Origin: Candidatus Woesearchaeota archaeon
GTDB taxonomy: Archaea > Nanobdellota > Nanobdellia > Woesearchaeales > UBA525
Direction: 5' to 3'
Assembly: GCA_028818155.1 (NCBI GenBank)
Contig: JAPPOH010000014.1
Location: 263,042-327,041 of the forward strand
Length of the DNA: 64,000 bases
Below are positions 34,478-43,413 of this stretch, in pieces (within the stretch, counting starts at the first letter, position 1; each line of letters starts with the position of its first letter). A model generated the notes under the pieces. It did not search any database. It was not told the origin of the DNA and was given only the letters and a program-made list of their open reading frames with translations. Position numbers and translations under genes: made by a program.

Positions 34478-35047
34478 CCGAGTACCATCTGCTGTAATGA
34501 TAGATCCGTCTTTCATTCTTTTGACTGGGCCGATTATATTTCCATCTTCCCTGTACTGTGCTCGTTCATTTGCTATATCGTAGACGGAAAAATCTTCGAT
34601 GTGACCTCCTTCTATGTGCTGCCAGTGGGAAACACTGAATTCTCCACTATCTGCTTCAGGAGACCTGTAGAGTTCTTCGTTATCAAGAAAGTGCATGCCG
34701 ACACGAGGATCACCTGAATTGTTGAGAAACGGTGAGAACTGTTCTCCGCTTGGACGGAATGTGAAATTTTGAAATGTCACATCTCCAGGCGCTACATCAC
34801 GATACCTCGAATGACGGTCACGGAGTTCTTCGATAGACATTTGTGGATCGTACTCTATCTTGAGACGTTCTGCGAGGTCTGGCATGACAGCACGAAGGTA
34901 GGGTTCGACTGCTTCCCAATCTTGATTGTATTGGGTAATTTCGCGTTCGAGCCGTGCGGCTTCTTGCTGTACACGTTCTGCTTCTTTGCGCGCTCTGCGT
35001 CGATCTCGCATGCCTCTGAGTGTGAGTTCATACCACAATCTGTTCAT
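34469..35047 (-). CDS. Protein of unknown function with coiled coil
   Basis: This 192-residue protein has an N-terminal basic coiled coil (RDRRRARKEAERVQQEAARL). Beta-rich, acidic sequence follows, including DVTFQNFTFRPSGEQF, HWQHIEGGHIED and ending VKRMKDGSIITADGTRLE. The start is ATG 35047, about 28 nt after TATA TATTTTTATAG. A longer in-frame extension would run antisense through the RFC gene and is rejected. No family was recognised. Confidence 0.65.
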   Translation of the reverse strand: MNRLWYELTLRGMRDRRRARKEAERVQQEAARLEREITQYNQDWEAVEPYLRAVMPDLAERLKIEYDPQMSIEELRDRHSRYRDVAPGDVTFQNFTFRPSGEQFSPFLNNSGDPRVGMHFLDNEELYRSPEADSGEFSVSHWQHIEGGHIEDFSVYDIANERAQYREDGNIIGPVKRMKDGSIITADGTRLE

Positions 35048-35129
35048 AAAATAGCTACTCGCCAGTACTATAAAAATATTCGCTCTTTGTACGCAGAACC
35101 TTTTTATACCACTCGAGAATCGCACGTGT

Positions 35130-37967
35130 ATGGAGCACACGATCTGGACGGAAAAATACAGGCCGAAGACATTCGCTGATGTCAGCGGCCAGGAGGAAGT
35201 CGTCAAGAGACTCAAGACATTTGTCGAGAAGAAGAATATGTTGAACGTGCTTTTTGCTGGACCGCCAGGTGTTGGGAAAAGTACCTTAGCACTTGTAATA
35301 GCCAGAGAACTCTTCGGTGACTCTTGGAAGCAGAATTTTTTAGAGCTCAACGCAAGCGATGAGAGAGGGATTGATATCGTTCGGAACAATATCAAAGAAT
35401 TTGCACGAGCGAAAGGATTTAGCGATGCCCCAAAGATCATCTTTCTTGACGAGGCAGATGCGCTCACAAGAGAGGCACAACAAGCACTGAGACGGACGAT
35501 GGAGAACTATACGCACACAACGCGCTTCATTTTAAGTTGTGTGACCCCTGAGACAACGATACTCCTTCCTGAAGAACGAGAAATAACCATTGGGAATTTT
35601 CTTGAACGATTTGAAAGTCGACAAGAACAGCACGTAAGTAACATCCCAAAGCAGAAAAATACTGTGAAAGATGAACTTGTCCTTGCTGGAGTCAGTCTGT
35701 CTCCCCATACTATCGGAAAAAGAGTGCTTGAGATCACAACGATGACTGGAAGGAAGATCAAGGTTACAGACGATCATAAACTTCTCACAACACAAGGATG
35801 GGTTGAAGCAGGCGAACTTACAAAAGATCACACAGTGTTAGTCCACCCTCACACAGAAGGAACATCTGTTGAGGACGATAATCGGAAAATTATCGATCTC
35901 GAGAAATTCATTGAGTTCCTTTCTTCTACAGAGGAACGAGACGGATGCGAAAAAATTCGGCAAGGCATGGCCTACAGAAAACTCATGACAAAAGAGAAGC
36001 AGAAAATACTCAACCGCATCCATGAACTAAGAAAACTCATACACAAAGGTTCTGGCCTAACAGAAAGAGAATATAGTGTCTATTCTATTGTTAAAGAAAA
36101 TCCACACATCACACGAGAAGCGGTGCAACGAACAATACATCTTACAAGAATGCGAACAGTGCAACTGTTGAAATCTATTGAAGAGAAAGGGCATATTAAA
36201 AGACACGTTGACAAGAAAACACACTCATTCTCGAGTACATGCACAACACCTCTTCTCTTACGAAATGATATGCACATCAAGAAGCATATCGAAAAAGAAT
36301 TTGGTATCACGATCTCGTACAGTGCTGTTCAAAGATCATCGGTTGAAAAAGAGCGGGGAAGAGTTGATAGAGTGCTTGGAGAGCTCAAAAGAAAAGAGCT
36401 TCTCGATACCACGTACAACGATATCAAGAAGATAGGTGCGCTTGCAAGACTGTGTGGTTTTCTGCTTGGTGATGGGCATCTTGTGTCAAATGACATTCGA
36501 TTGTGTTTCTCTGGAAATAAAGAAGCACTGAAGAAAGTACAAAGAGATCTTGATATTCTCAAGTACCAAAACTACTCACACATTACATCACACACTATAA
36601 GGAACGAAATTAGAGGAAGAAAAATCGTGGGAACGTCAACAGACTTCCATGTAGACTCGAAAGCGTTTTCACTACTCTTACAATTTCTTGGAATTCCCAA
36701 GGGCGATAAAGTTATCACAACATACTCAGTTCCTCAATTCGTAAAAGAAGGAACAATGTTCGTGAAGCGAGAATTCCTCAAAGGGTTGTTTGGTGCTGAC
36801 GCAGATAGTCCTCGATACAAAGGCATGAATTTTGAAGCATTAGCGCTTCAGCAAAATAAAGCAAGTATACTGAGAAAGAACATGAAGGTATTTTACAAAG
36901 AAATTGCCGAACTTCTTGAAACGTTTGGGGTAGAAAATTATGTGAAAATTCGCAATAAAGGAGAGATACGGCAAAAAGATCTCGAACCTACTCTAACATT
37001 CTCGCTTATTATACGACCTACAGGTGAAAATCAATTACGATTCTTCGCAAGAATAGGATACGCATATGAGCAACATAAGATACAACAAGCACAATACGCT
37101 GCAGAGTATCTTCGCCATAAACAATTCATTATAGAAACACAGAAGAAAAAAACACAGGTAGCTTTGCAGCTCATGAATGGTGGAAAGACAATCACAGAAT
37201 CTGCGAGAGAGACAGGCGTCAGTACCGACTATATCAGACATCAGCAAAAAGGAAAAGGGACGCATCTTCCAAGAAAGCGTTTCTATTCATTTGATACGTG
37301 GAAGGAACAACATGTGCATAACAACACACTCGTACGCAATACAATTCATGATATAAAAGAATGTGGTGCTGCACGTGTCATGGATATTACATGCCATAAG
37401 GATCACAACTTCATTACAAATGGCTTCGTATCGCATAATTGCAACTACTCAAGCAAGATTATAGATCCGATACAGAGCCGTTGTGCAGTCTTCCGCTTCA
37501 AACCCTTACCGAAAGAAGTCATGCAGAAAATCGTTGCTGACATAGCAAAAAATGAAAACCTCACAGTAGATGAAAAAGCCACACAAGCGCTCATTGACGT
37601 CAGTCAAGGCGATGTAAGAAGGTTAGAGAACATCCTCCAGGCTGCAGCGGCGGCTGACAGCACATTAACAGAAGATAGCGTCTTCAATACAGCGAGCTAT
37701 GCGAAGCCGAAGGAAGTGAAAGAGATGCTTGAATATGCAACGAAAAAAGATTTTCTCAAAGCAAAAGACTTACTCTTAAAGATTATGCTCGACTACGGAC
37801 TTTCTGGGTTAGATGTCATCAAGCAAGTGCAGCAAGAAGCCTGGACGTTATCGATAGAAGATACAGAAAAATTAGAGATAATAAAAAAGTGTGGCGAGGC
37901 CGAGTTCCGCATGATTGAAGGCGCTGACGAGTTTGTACAACTCGAGGCATTCCTTGCAAGCATTTAG
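35130..37967 (+). CDS. rfcS: Replication factor C small subunit precursor with intein
   Basis: The 945-residue precursor splices to about 311 residues, the normal RFC-S size. The N-extein has [16 protein letters not shown], Walker [21 protein letters not shown] and Walker B IIFLDEAD. The C-extein resumes at [15 protein letters not shown], which includes the SRC arginine-finger motif, followed by [10 protein letters not shown] and [13 protein letters not shown] loads the PCNA clamp. No RFC large subunit is in the window. ATG 35130 lies about 26 nt after CCTTTTTATACC. An intein of 634 residues interrupts the protein after FILS. Confidence 0.95.
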   Translation: MEHTIWTEKYRPKTFADVSGQEEVVKRLKTFVEKKNMLNVLFAGPPGVGKSTLALVIARELFGDSWKQNFLELNASDERGIDIVRNNIKEFARAKGFSDAPKIIFLDEADALTREAQQALRRTMENYTHTTRFILSCVTPETTILLPEEREITIGNFLERFESRQEQHVSNIPKQKNTVKDELVLAGVSLSPHTIGKRVLEITTMTGRKIKVTDDHKLLTTQGWVEAGELTKDHTVLVHPHTEGTSVEDDNRKIIDLEKFIEFLSSTEERDGCEKIRQGMAYRKLMTKEKQKILNRIHELRKLIHKGSGLTEREYSVYSIVKENPHITREAVQRTIHLTRMRTVQLLKSIEEKGHIKRHVDKKTHSFSSTCTTPLLLRNDMHIKKHIEKEFGITISYSAVQRSSVEKERGRVDRVLGELKRKELLDTTYNDIKKIGALARLCGFLLGDGHLVSNDIRLCFSGNKEALKKVQRDLDILKYQNYSHITSHTIRNEIRGRKIVGTSTDFHVDSKAFSLLLQFLGIPKGDKVITTYSVPQFVKEGTMFVKREFLKGLFGADADSPRYKGMNFEALALQQNKASILRKNMKVFYKEIAELLETFGVENYVKIRNKGEIRQKDLEPTLTFSLIIRPTGENQLRFFARIGYAYEQHKIQQAQYAAEYLRHKQFIIETQKKKTQVALQLMNGGKTITESARETGVSTDYIRHQQKGKGTHLPRKRFYSFDTWKEQHVHNNTLVRNTIHDIKECGAARVMDITCHKDHNFITNGFVSHNCNYSSKIIDPIQSRCAVFRFKPLPKEVMQKIVADIAKNENLTVDEKATQALIDVSQGDVRRLENILQAAAAADSTLTEDSVFNTASYAKPKEVKEMLEYATKKDFLKAKDLLLKIMLDYGLSGLDVIKQVQQEAWTLSIEDTEKLEIIKKCGEAEFRMIEGADEFVQLEAFLASI
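35538..37439 (+). other. Intein with LAGLIDADG homing endonuclease in RFC-S
   Basis: The intein spans residues 137-770. It starts with Cys ([10 protein letters not shown], block A). Block B is [19 protein letters not shown]. The end is [19 protein letters not shown] then VSHN, with Cys as the +1 extein residue. The two endonuclease motifs are [11 protein letters not shown] and [10 protein letters not shown]. Residues around [20 protein letters not shown] resemble a winged helix-turn-helix, and [17 protein letters not shown] near the end resembles another. The intein is large, probably active in splicing, and inserted within the conserved sensor region between FILS and CNYSS. Confidence 0.93.
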
Positions 37968-38410
37968 TATCGGTGCTGCGTGCCGTAGCTTTGTGTCACA
38001 TAGCCTGTAGCGTGGCTCCCATACCTGCTGTGAACAGCATGTGTTGGGCGCACTGAACGATAGAACGCACCGCTGTTGTACACTGGGCTTGTGTAACGTG
38101 GAATGTTTGCCACAGGAAGTGGATAAACGTTTCCAGCACGAAGACCGTGTATACAGTGGCTTGTACCACAGTACGAACCGCCAAGGCGAGGACCGTATGC
38201 GTAGGTGTAGCGTTGGCTGAAGTGTGGCGGTACATAGATTTCTTCTGCGTAGACACCATACATGCCACCAAGCGAATTCACACCTGTGTATGGATTTTGA
38301 GCCCCAACACCAGGTACGTGGTACGCGAACGCTGCACTCACAGATACTATTGTAGCGATTGCTACAACCAAAGTCAAAGCAACAAGTTTCATTTGTTTCT
38401 TGATATCCAT
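37964..38410 (-). CDS. Secreted tyrosine-rich protein
   Basis: This 148-residue protein has a signal peptide ([20 protein letters not shown], cleavage probably after AFA). The mature region is rich in Tyr, Gly, His and Ser ([31 protein letters not shown]). It contains two close cysteines that could form a disulfide. The start has a ribosome-binding GAGGT about 9 nt upstream and a leader. Two tandem promoter-like copies precede it. Possible surface or cell-wall protein; no family recognised. Confidence 0.7.
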   Translation of the reverse strand: MDIKKQMKLVALTLVVAIATIVSVSAAFAYHVPGVGAQNPYTGVNSLGGMYGVYAEEIYVPPHFSQRYTYAYGPRLGGSYCGTSHCIHGLRAGNVYPLPVANIPRYTSPVYNSGAFYRSVRPTHAVHSRYGSHATGYVTQSYGTQHRY

Positions 38411-38425
38411 GGTGTAACCTCTTTG

Positions 38426-38499
38426 TTACTACTTTAGGAGTGTAACTACTATATAAGTCTTTTGGTTAATTACTACTCTTTAGTAAATACTATATAAAG
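38426..38499 (-). promoter_or_regulatory. Tandem duplicated promoter/operator of the Tyr-rich secreted protein
   Basis: Two imperfect 30-bp copies (38426-38457 and 38470-38499) each run, on the plus strand, from TTACTACT to ACTATATAAG, i.e. TATA plus a TTACT/AGTAA inverted element on the minus strand. The arrangement suggests two alternative starts, each with its own operator. Confidence 0.5.
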
Positions 38500-38547
38500 G
38501 GTCGTCGAGAAGTCATATGCTGTATGAATTCTTTTCAATAGAGAAAA

Positions 38548-38913
38548 TTATTTCACGAACGCAACGTTCGGCATATGCTGGAACTGATTATCTCCCGTCA
38601 AGAACGGAACGCCTAGTTCGACTGCAGTCGCGTAGCCAACACAATCAGTATAGCTGAGTTTCTGCTTCTTGTGCATGTATTTGAACTGCATTCCAGCACG
38701 AAGAGCCGTGAAAGAGATCGGTGTAACTGCGAGAGAAAATGTTGTTATACAATGTTCTGCAGCTTGTTCATCTCTCGTTCGTAGAAAATAGTAGTAGAGC
38801 TCCATTATACAGAGCTTTGATGTGACAATATGTTTGTCTGCATACGACGCATACGATGCTGTTCCTTTGAGGATTTCGATAAGCGCGTATGTGTCTGCGA
38901 AGAACTCAGTCAT
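38548..38913 (-). CDS. PIN-domain ribonuclease toxin (VapC-like)
   Basis: This 121-residue PIN domain has the four acidic residues in order: Asp in EFFADTYALIE, Glu in SKLCIMELYYY, Asp in KLSYTDCVGYATA and Asp in VPFLTGDNQF. VapC toxins cut tRNA or rRNA. ATG 38913 overlaps the end of the AbrB-type antitoxin gene by 8 nt, the usual antitoxin-then-toxin order. Confidence 0.87.
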   Translation of the reverse strand: MTEFFADTYALIEILKGTASYASYADKHIVTSKLCIMELYYYFLRTRDEQAAEHCITTFSLAVTPISFTALRAGMQFKYMHKKQKLSYTDCVGYATAVELGVPFLTGDNQFQHMPNVAFVK

Positions 38914-39133
38914 CCCAACCCTCGTCAATCTCGCGCATAATCTGCTCTGTCGGTGTGTCTATGTGCAAGGAGCCGAAGGCATTCTTGATACGTTCCATAC
39001 TCTCATTCACGACGATGAAACGGACTTTCTTACCCAAAACAAGTCCTTCTTGTTCGACAACTTCTTGTGGTATTATGATGCCAAGTGAGTTGCCCCATTT
39101 CCTGGGCGTTGCTTCGAAGTCTGCCATTGTCAT
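38906..39133 (-). CDS. AbrB/SpoVT-type antitoxin (VapB-like)
   Basis: This 75-residue protein contains PRKWGNSLGIIIPQEVVEQE, the swapped-hairpin AbrB DNA-binding fold. An acidic C-terminus (MREIDEGWDD) should wrap the toxin. A TATA box lies about 20-25 nt upstream of ATG 39133; a second ATG two codons on is possible. It likely represses its own operon and neutralises the PIN toxin encoded downstream. Confidence 0.87.
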   Translation of the reverse strand: MTMADFEATPRKWGNSLGIIIPQEVVEQEGLVLGKKVRFIVVNESMERIKNAFGSLHIDTPTEQIMREIDEGWDD

Positions 39134-39188
39134 ATGTATAACCCAATTATATTTATGTGTTTCTATTAGGAGGAATGCAACATCCTTT

Positions 39189-39229
39189 AAGTGAGTGTCG
39201 ACGAGAAATCCGGAAGATTTCCGGGATTA
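39189..39229. repeat. Hairpin repeat, copy 2
   Basis: AAGTGA, TCGACGA and the hairpin AATCCGGAA/TTCCGGGATT repeat the element at 32056-32096 with a few changes. It overlaps the stop codon of the 39227-40081 gene, where it could act as a 3' structure. Confidence 0.55.
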
Positions 39230-40081
39230 CAAAATGAGACAAATGTTCTGAGAGAATCCACCAGGGTGGTCTGTTCTAGGAGCTTCATAATAGTCCTGCG
39301 TAAGTGCAGCTAAACGCTCAACAGATGCAATTGCATCGTCTCTGGTCGCTTCTATTCTTTCGCAAAGCCACGGCAATCGCACACCATACCCATTGTCAAG
39401 ATCCGCTATTGCATTTACTGTTTTCATATCAAGTGATGCTCGCCGAGAAGGTGTGTTTCTCCGCAGAGCGAATCCTTCAATCGATGCGCCATCTACATCG
39501 AATTTAACATGATGCGGTTCGGCATCGTAGAACTTCTTTGCTGTATGAAATCTATGTGCTGCAAGAGATACACTATTGAAAGGGTTTGTAAAAAATTCTC
39601 CATATCCTTGTGCATTTGCGAGCGCATGCATAATTCCCATGATATCGAGAAAGCGACCAAGAATAGGGTATGGCTCATACCCAATATGCGCAACTGTTCC
39701 GTTGCGAGTCGGTGCATTCTCAACACTTGCTCGCGTGCACTCGAAACCGAGTTCTCTTCCTTGCTGTGCCCAATATTCAGATGCATCTGATGTAATGACA
39801 TCGAATGCGAGTTTACCATCATTAGTTGTTGCAGCTGCCATGTTGCGTGCGAACGCATGATTGTACGCTGCAAATGTTGTAAACCTATGTGGTGCATCTC
39901 TATCATCCAGATCAAATGCTGCGCACACTAATTTCTTTGTGAGTACAGGGTCAAATAGATGATCGAATTCAACAGTATTCTGAAATTCTCCATCACAGTC
40001 TCCCCCCCATGCATCTCGCGCACTCTCTTCGTGCTCTCTCAAACTAAGAGCACATGGTATCCAGTAGCTCTTCGTAGTCAT
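39227..40081 (-). CDS. Protein of unknown function
   Basis: This 284-residue soluble protein has no recognised motif. Features include an acidic start (WGGDCDGEFQN), HHVKFDVDGASIEGFALRR and a C-terminal cysteine segment QNICLIL. ATG 40081 lies about 25 nt after TATA GTATTTTAAAGG. An ACTACT/AGTGG element sits just upstream, resembling sites before other orphan genes here. A hairpin repeat overlaps its stop. Confidence 0.65.
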   Translation of the reverse strand: MTTKSYWIPCALSLREHEESARDAWGGDCDGEFQNTVEFDHLFDPVLTKKLVCAAFDLDDRDAPHRFTTFAAYNHAFARNMAAATTNDGKLAFDVITSDASEYWAQQGRELGFECTRASVENAPTRNGTVAHIGYEPYPILGRFLDIMGIMHALANAQGYGEFFTNPFNSVSLAAHRFHTAKKFYDAEPHHVKFDVDGASIEGFALRRNTPSRRASLDMKTVNAIADLDNGYGVRLPWLCERIEATRDDAIASVERLAALTQDYYEAPRTDHPGGFSQNICLIL

Positions 40082-40126
40082 CGGAAGAGGGAAAAGATTT
40101 TCCTTTAAAATACTACTGAAAAGTGG

Positions 40127-40825
40127 CTATCCACCCAAATACAACTTCTGCACCGACTTCTTCTTCGCCAACGAAGGACCACCTGATAAAGCGACTCGAC
40201 CATTCTCAATGACAAACGCCTTCTTGCAGATAGCAAGCGCCTGGTGCGCGTTCTGCTCGACCATCATCACAGTAACTCCTTCCGTATTGATCCGCTTCAC
40301 AATCTGAAAAATATGCGCTTGCGTTTTCGGATCTAAGCCCAAAGAAGGCTCATCCAACAAAAGCAATTTTGGCGTTCGCATCAACGCACGAGCAATGGAC
40401 AACATCTGCTGTTGGCCGCCAGACAAGAAGCTCGCTTTCTGGTCTAATTTTGTTTCTAACAACGGAAATAATTTCAGCATCTCTTGCTTTTTCTCCTCCA
40501 CCTCCTCTGTCGGCAGGCCGAAGCCTCCCATTTCTAGGTTCTCTTCTACTGTTAACGTATCAAAGACTAAACGGCCTTGCGGCACATACCCAATGCCGAG
40601 TCGCACTCTTTCATGCGTCTTGAGTTTATTCAAGTTCTTCCCTTCAAACAGCACAGCGCCTTTGAATCGTTTCGTTAACCCGAAGACGCTCTTGACCGTT
40701 GTGCTCTTGCCGGAGCCATTTGGCCCGATGATGATCGTTAAATCCCCTTTCTTGAGTTTAATACTCACATTCCTCAGTATCTGGAGTTTGTCGTACCCTG
40801 CGTCCAAGTTTTTGATTTCTAGCAT
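40127..40825 (-). CDS. livF: Branched-chain amino-acid ABC transporter ATPase LivF
   Basis: This 232-residue ABC ATPase has Walker A IIGPNGSGKST, the Q-loop YVPQGRLVFDTLTVEEN, signature LSGGQQQMLSIARALM and Walker B LLLLDEPSLGLDP. LivF and LivG energise import through LivH/LivM. It starts one base after the livG stop and is the last gene of the liv cluster. Confidence 0.93.
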   Translation of the reverse strand: MLEIKNLDAGYDKLQILRNVSIKLKKGDLTIIIGPNGSGKSTTVKSVFGLTKRFKGAVLFEGKNLNKLKTHERVRLGIGYVPQGRLVFDTLTVEENLEMGGFGLPTEEVEEKKQEMLKLFPLLETKLDQKASFLSGGQQQMLSIARALMRTPKLLLLDEPSLGLDPKTQAHIFQIVKRINTEGVTVMMVEQNAHQALAICKKAFVIENGRVALSGGPSLAKKKSVQKLYLGG

Positions 40826-40826
40826 G

Positions 40827-41573
40827 TTACTCTCCTAAGTATGCTTTGATGACTTTCTTGTTTTTCTTCACTGCACTCGGCTTACCTTCAGCGATCTCTT
40901 CGCCGTGATCTAAGACAATCACTTTGTCTGACATGCCCATGACAAAATTCATGTCGTGTTCGATGAGTAAGATTGTCTTGCCTTGTTTTTTCAAATTCAC
41001 TAAAAGTTTCTTGATGCCCTCACGTAATGTTGGGTTCACGCCCGCTACTGGTTCATCCAACAAAATCAAGTCCGCTTCTGTGGACAAGCAGCGTGCGATG
41101 TCCAAGAGCTTCTGCTGTCCATAGCTGAGATCGCCCCCTTTCAAGTCTTTTTTCTTCTCAAGTCCTACTACTCTCAGATATTCAACAGCACGCTCGTGCT
41201 TCGTTTGTTCCTCATCACGAATTCTCTTGGTCTTTGTGAACATATCGAACATTCCTTCCGAGCCAGGCTGTGCGATCATTAAATTTTCAATCGCGGACAA
41301 CTTCGGAAAGATACGAAGTAATTGGAATGTTCGTGCGATTCCTGCATGAAATATCTCGTGGCTCTGCAAATCAGTGAGCGGTTCCCCTTTGAAGCGAACA
41401 TCGCCCGCGTCCGGGCGCAGTAATCCTGTGATGAGATTAAAGACTGTGGTCTTCCCCGCTCCATTCGGGCCGATTAACGCAGTGATCGAGCCCTCTTTGA
41501 CAGTGAAATTACAATCGCGCACAGCATGCACGCCGCCGAAGCTCTTCTTTAACCCTTTGACGGTGAGCATCAT
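40827..41573 (-). CDS. livG: Branched-chain amino-acid ABC transporter ATPase LivG
   Basis: This 248-residue ABC ATPase has Walker A LIGPNGAGKTT, FNLITGLLRPDAGDV, FQLLRIFPKLSAIEN, signature LSYGQQKLLDIARCL and Walker B LILLDEPVAGVNP. The YGQQK signature and extended middle are typical of LivG. ATG 41573 makes an ATGA overlap with livM; an adjacent second ATG is possible. Confidence 0.93.
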   Translation of the reverse strand: MMLTVKGLKKSFGGVHAVRDCNFTVKEGSITALIGPNGAGKTTVFNLITGLLRPDAGDVRFKGEPLTDLQSHEIFHAGIARTFQLLRIFPKLSAIENLMIAQPGSEGMFDMFTKTKRIRDEEQTKHERAVEYLRVVGLEKKKDLKGGDLSYGQQKLLDIARCLSTEADLILLDEPVAGVNPTLREGIKKLLVNLKKQGKTILLIEHDMNFVMGMSDKVIVLDHGEEIAEGKPSAVKKNKKVIKAYLGE

Positions 41574-42484
41574 GCGAACTTAAACCTCCGCTTCACGTTA
41601 TGCCACATGCTGTGAAAGGTATCCTCGCCAATCAAGCCTTGCGGGCGCTTCATGATCACAAGGATCATTAACAGTGCGTACAGTGCTTGCCGCATCCCAC
41701 CAACGATGCTGCTCGGTAAGTCCAAGAACCTGAGTGGTTCTGGAAGTAAAATGCCAATCACGAATGCACCCGCGATGCTTCCCCACAAACTCCCCGTACC
41801 ACCGACGAGGACCATGCTGAAAATCAAGATTGTCTCTGTAATCGCGAACGACGTCGGATCAATGAATGTAATATAGTGCGCGTATAATGAGCCAGCAACG
41901 CCTGCAAAGAATGCGGATAGCGTGAGGACCTTCGCTTTCACACGGAATGTGTTCTTGCCGAGTGTCTTTGCAGCAACTTCATCATCTCGCACAGCCTTCA
42001 TGACACGGCCAAAGGGAGATACTGTAACGATCTTCAGCACGGTGAACGTGATCAACGCAAGCGTGAATGCAAGTATCGCGTATAGCTCCAATGAGCTAAA
42101 GGTCAGTCCAAACAACTCCGGCTTTGGAATGCCAGGAATACCTAACGGCCCTCTCGTAAGAGACGTCCAATTCTTCAACACAGCTTCAAGGATAATACTA
42201 AAGCCGAGCGTCCCGATCGCGAGGTAATCGCCTTTCAGCCGTACAGTGGGAAAGCTCAATAAATACCCGAAGAATGCGGCCATGCAGCCGCCAGCGAGCA
42301 AGCCAACCCAGAACGGTAGGCCAAGTTTCACTGCTAAGAGTGCGCTGGTGTACGCGCCAATCGCATAAAACGCGATGTGCCCGAGGTTAATCAACCCTGT
42401 AAAGCCAACGGCGAGGTTCATGCTCGTTGTTAAGACGATGTAGATGCAGAGCATGATAAAGAGGTGTATGACGTACGCGTTCAT
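41570..42484 (-). CDS. livM: Branched-chain amino-acid ABC permease LivM
   Basis: This 304-residue polytopic membrane protein has NLAVGFTGLINLGHIAFYAI, LPFWVGLLAGG, RLKGDYLAIGTLGF (the LivM cytoplasmic coupling motif region) and MVLVGGTGSLWGSIAGA. It forms the transmembrane heterodimer with LivH. It overlaps both neighbours by ATGA sequences, so translation is coupled. Confidence 0.93.
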   Translation of the reverse strand: MNAYVIHLFIMLCIYIVLTTSMNLAVGFTGLINLGHIAFYAIGAYTSALLAVKLGLPFWVGLLAGGCMAAFFGYLLSFPTVRLKGDYLAIGTLGFSIILEAVLKNWTSLTRGPLGIPGIPKPELFGLTFSSLELYAILAFTLALITFTVLKIVTVSPFGRVMKAVRDDEVAAKTLGKNTFRVKAKVLTLSAFFAGVAGSLYAHYITFIDPTSFAITETILIFSMVLVGGTGSLWGSIAGAFVIGILLPEPLRFLDLPSSIVGGMRQALYALLMILVIMKRPQGLIGEDTFHSMWHNVKRRFKFA

Positions 42485-43365
42485 CCGGACGCCTCCTCTC
42501 GACGCTTTTCGCCGAAGAACCCTTGCGGTCTGAATAAGAGGAAGAGGATGAACACGCCAAAGCCGATCGCGTCCTTGTAGCCAGAAGGTACGTACCAGAC
42601 GCCGATGTTCTCAGCAAGGCCAAGTAAGTAGCCGCCAAGAATTGCTGCGGGCACATTGCCAATCCCGCCAATGATTGCGGCAGTGAGTCCTTTTAGGACG
42701 GCCATCATTCCCATGCTGTGTTCTAAATTTTGTTCTAATGCGACGAGAATGCCCGCAACGCCACCTAATGCGCTTCCTAATCCTGTCGTAAGGTATGTCA
42801 TGAAGCGCACGTTAATCCCCATCGTCTTCGCAATCGTCTCGTTATCTGCAGTTGCCCTGAGGGCAACACCTGTTTTTGTTTTGTACAAGAATAACGCTAA
42901 GAGGCCGAAGATCACAGGCGCCATACAGATGATCACCAATTGTACAGGTGTTACTTTCGCACCCAGAACATCCATCCCTACTTTCACGGGCAGGCCGAAA
43001 CTCTTGACATCCGCACCATACACCATCAGGATAATCGCCTCAACAAGCAAGAAGACGCCGAAACTACTCAACAACAATGCATTATTCTTCTCTTTCTGTT
43101 TCTGCAAGGGTTGGAAGATAATAAGATTGATGAGAATTCCCAGTACAGCAGCGGCAAGAATGCCGATGAGAAAAGAAATCCACATGGGAAACTTGAGAAT
43201 AACTGCGAATGTGTACGCGATGAACGCTGCTACAACATAGGAAGAGCCATGTGCAATGTTCATGAACCGTTGTAATGCAAACATCAAGGAAAAGCCCGCA
43301 GCCATGAGCGCGTAAATGCTCCCCGCTATCAGGCCATTCATGATCAACTGCGCCCACACTGCCAT
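42481..43365 (-). CDS. livH: Branched-chain amino-acid ABC permease LivH
   Basis: This 294-residue membrane protein starts LIMNGLIAGSIYALMAAGFS. It has LQRFMNIAHGSSYVVAAFI, ALRATADNETIAKTMGINV and GLTAAIIGGIGNVPAAILGG, as in LivH. It has its own TATA box CTTTTTATACT about 26 nt before the ATG, so permease and ATPase genes can be transcribed apart from the binding proteins upstream. Confidence 0.93.
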   Translation of the reverse strand: MAVWAQLIMNGLIAGSIYALMAAGFSLMFALQRFMNIAHGSSYVVAAFIAYTFAVILKFPMWISFLIGILAAAVLGILINLIIFQPLQKQKEKNNALLLSSFGVFLLVEAIILMVYGADVKSFGLPVKVGMDVLGAKVTPVQLVIICMAPVIFGLLALFLYKTKTGVALRATADNETIAKTMGINVRFMTYLTTGLGSALGGVAGILVALEQNLEHSMGMMAVLKGLTAAIIGGIGNVPAAILGGYLLGLAENIGVWYVPSGYKDAIGFGVFILFLLFRPQGFFGEKRREEASG

Positions 43366-43413
43366 AGTTTCAAGCTACAGAAAGAGTATAAAAAGATAAT
43401 GAAAAAAAGGAAG

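Noticed and set aside
34469..35467. Longer minus-strand frame through the RFC 5' region
   Set aside because: The extra 140 residues are antisense to conserved RFC sequence, and a TATA box sits 28 nt before ATG 35047.
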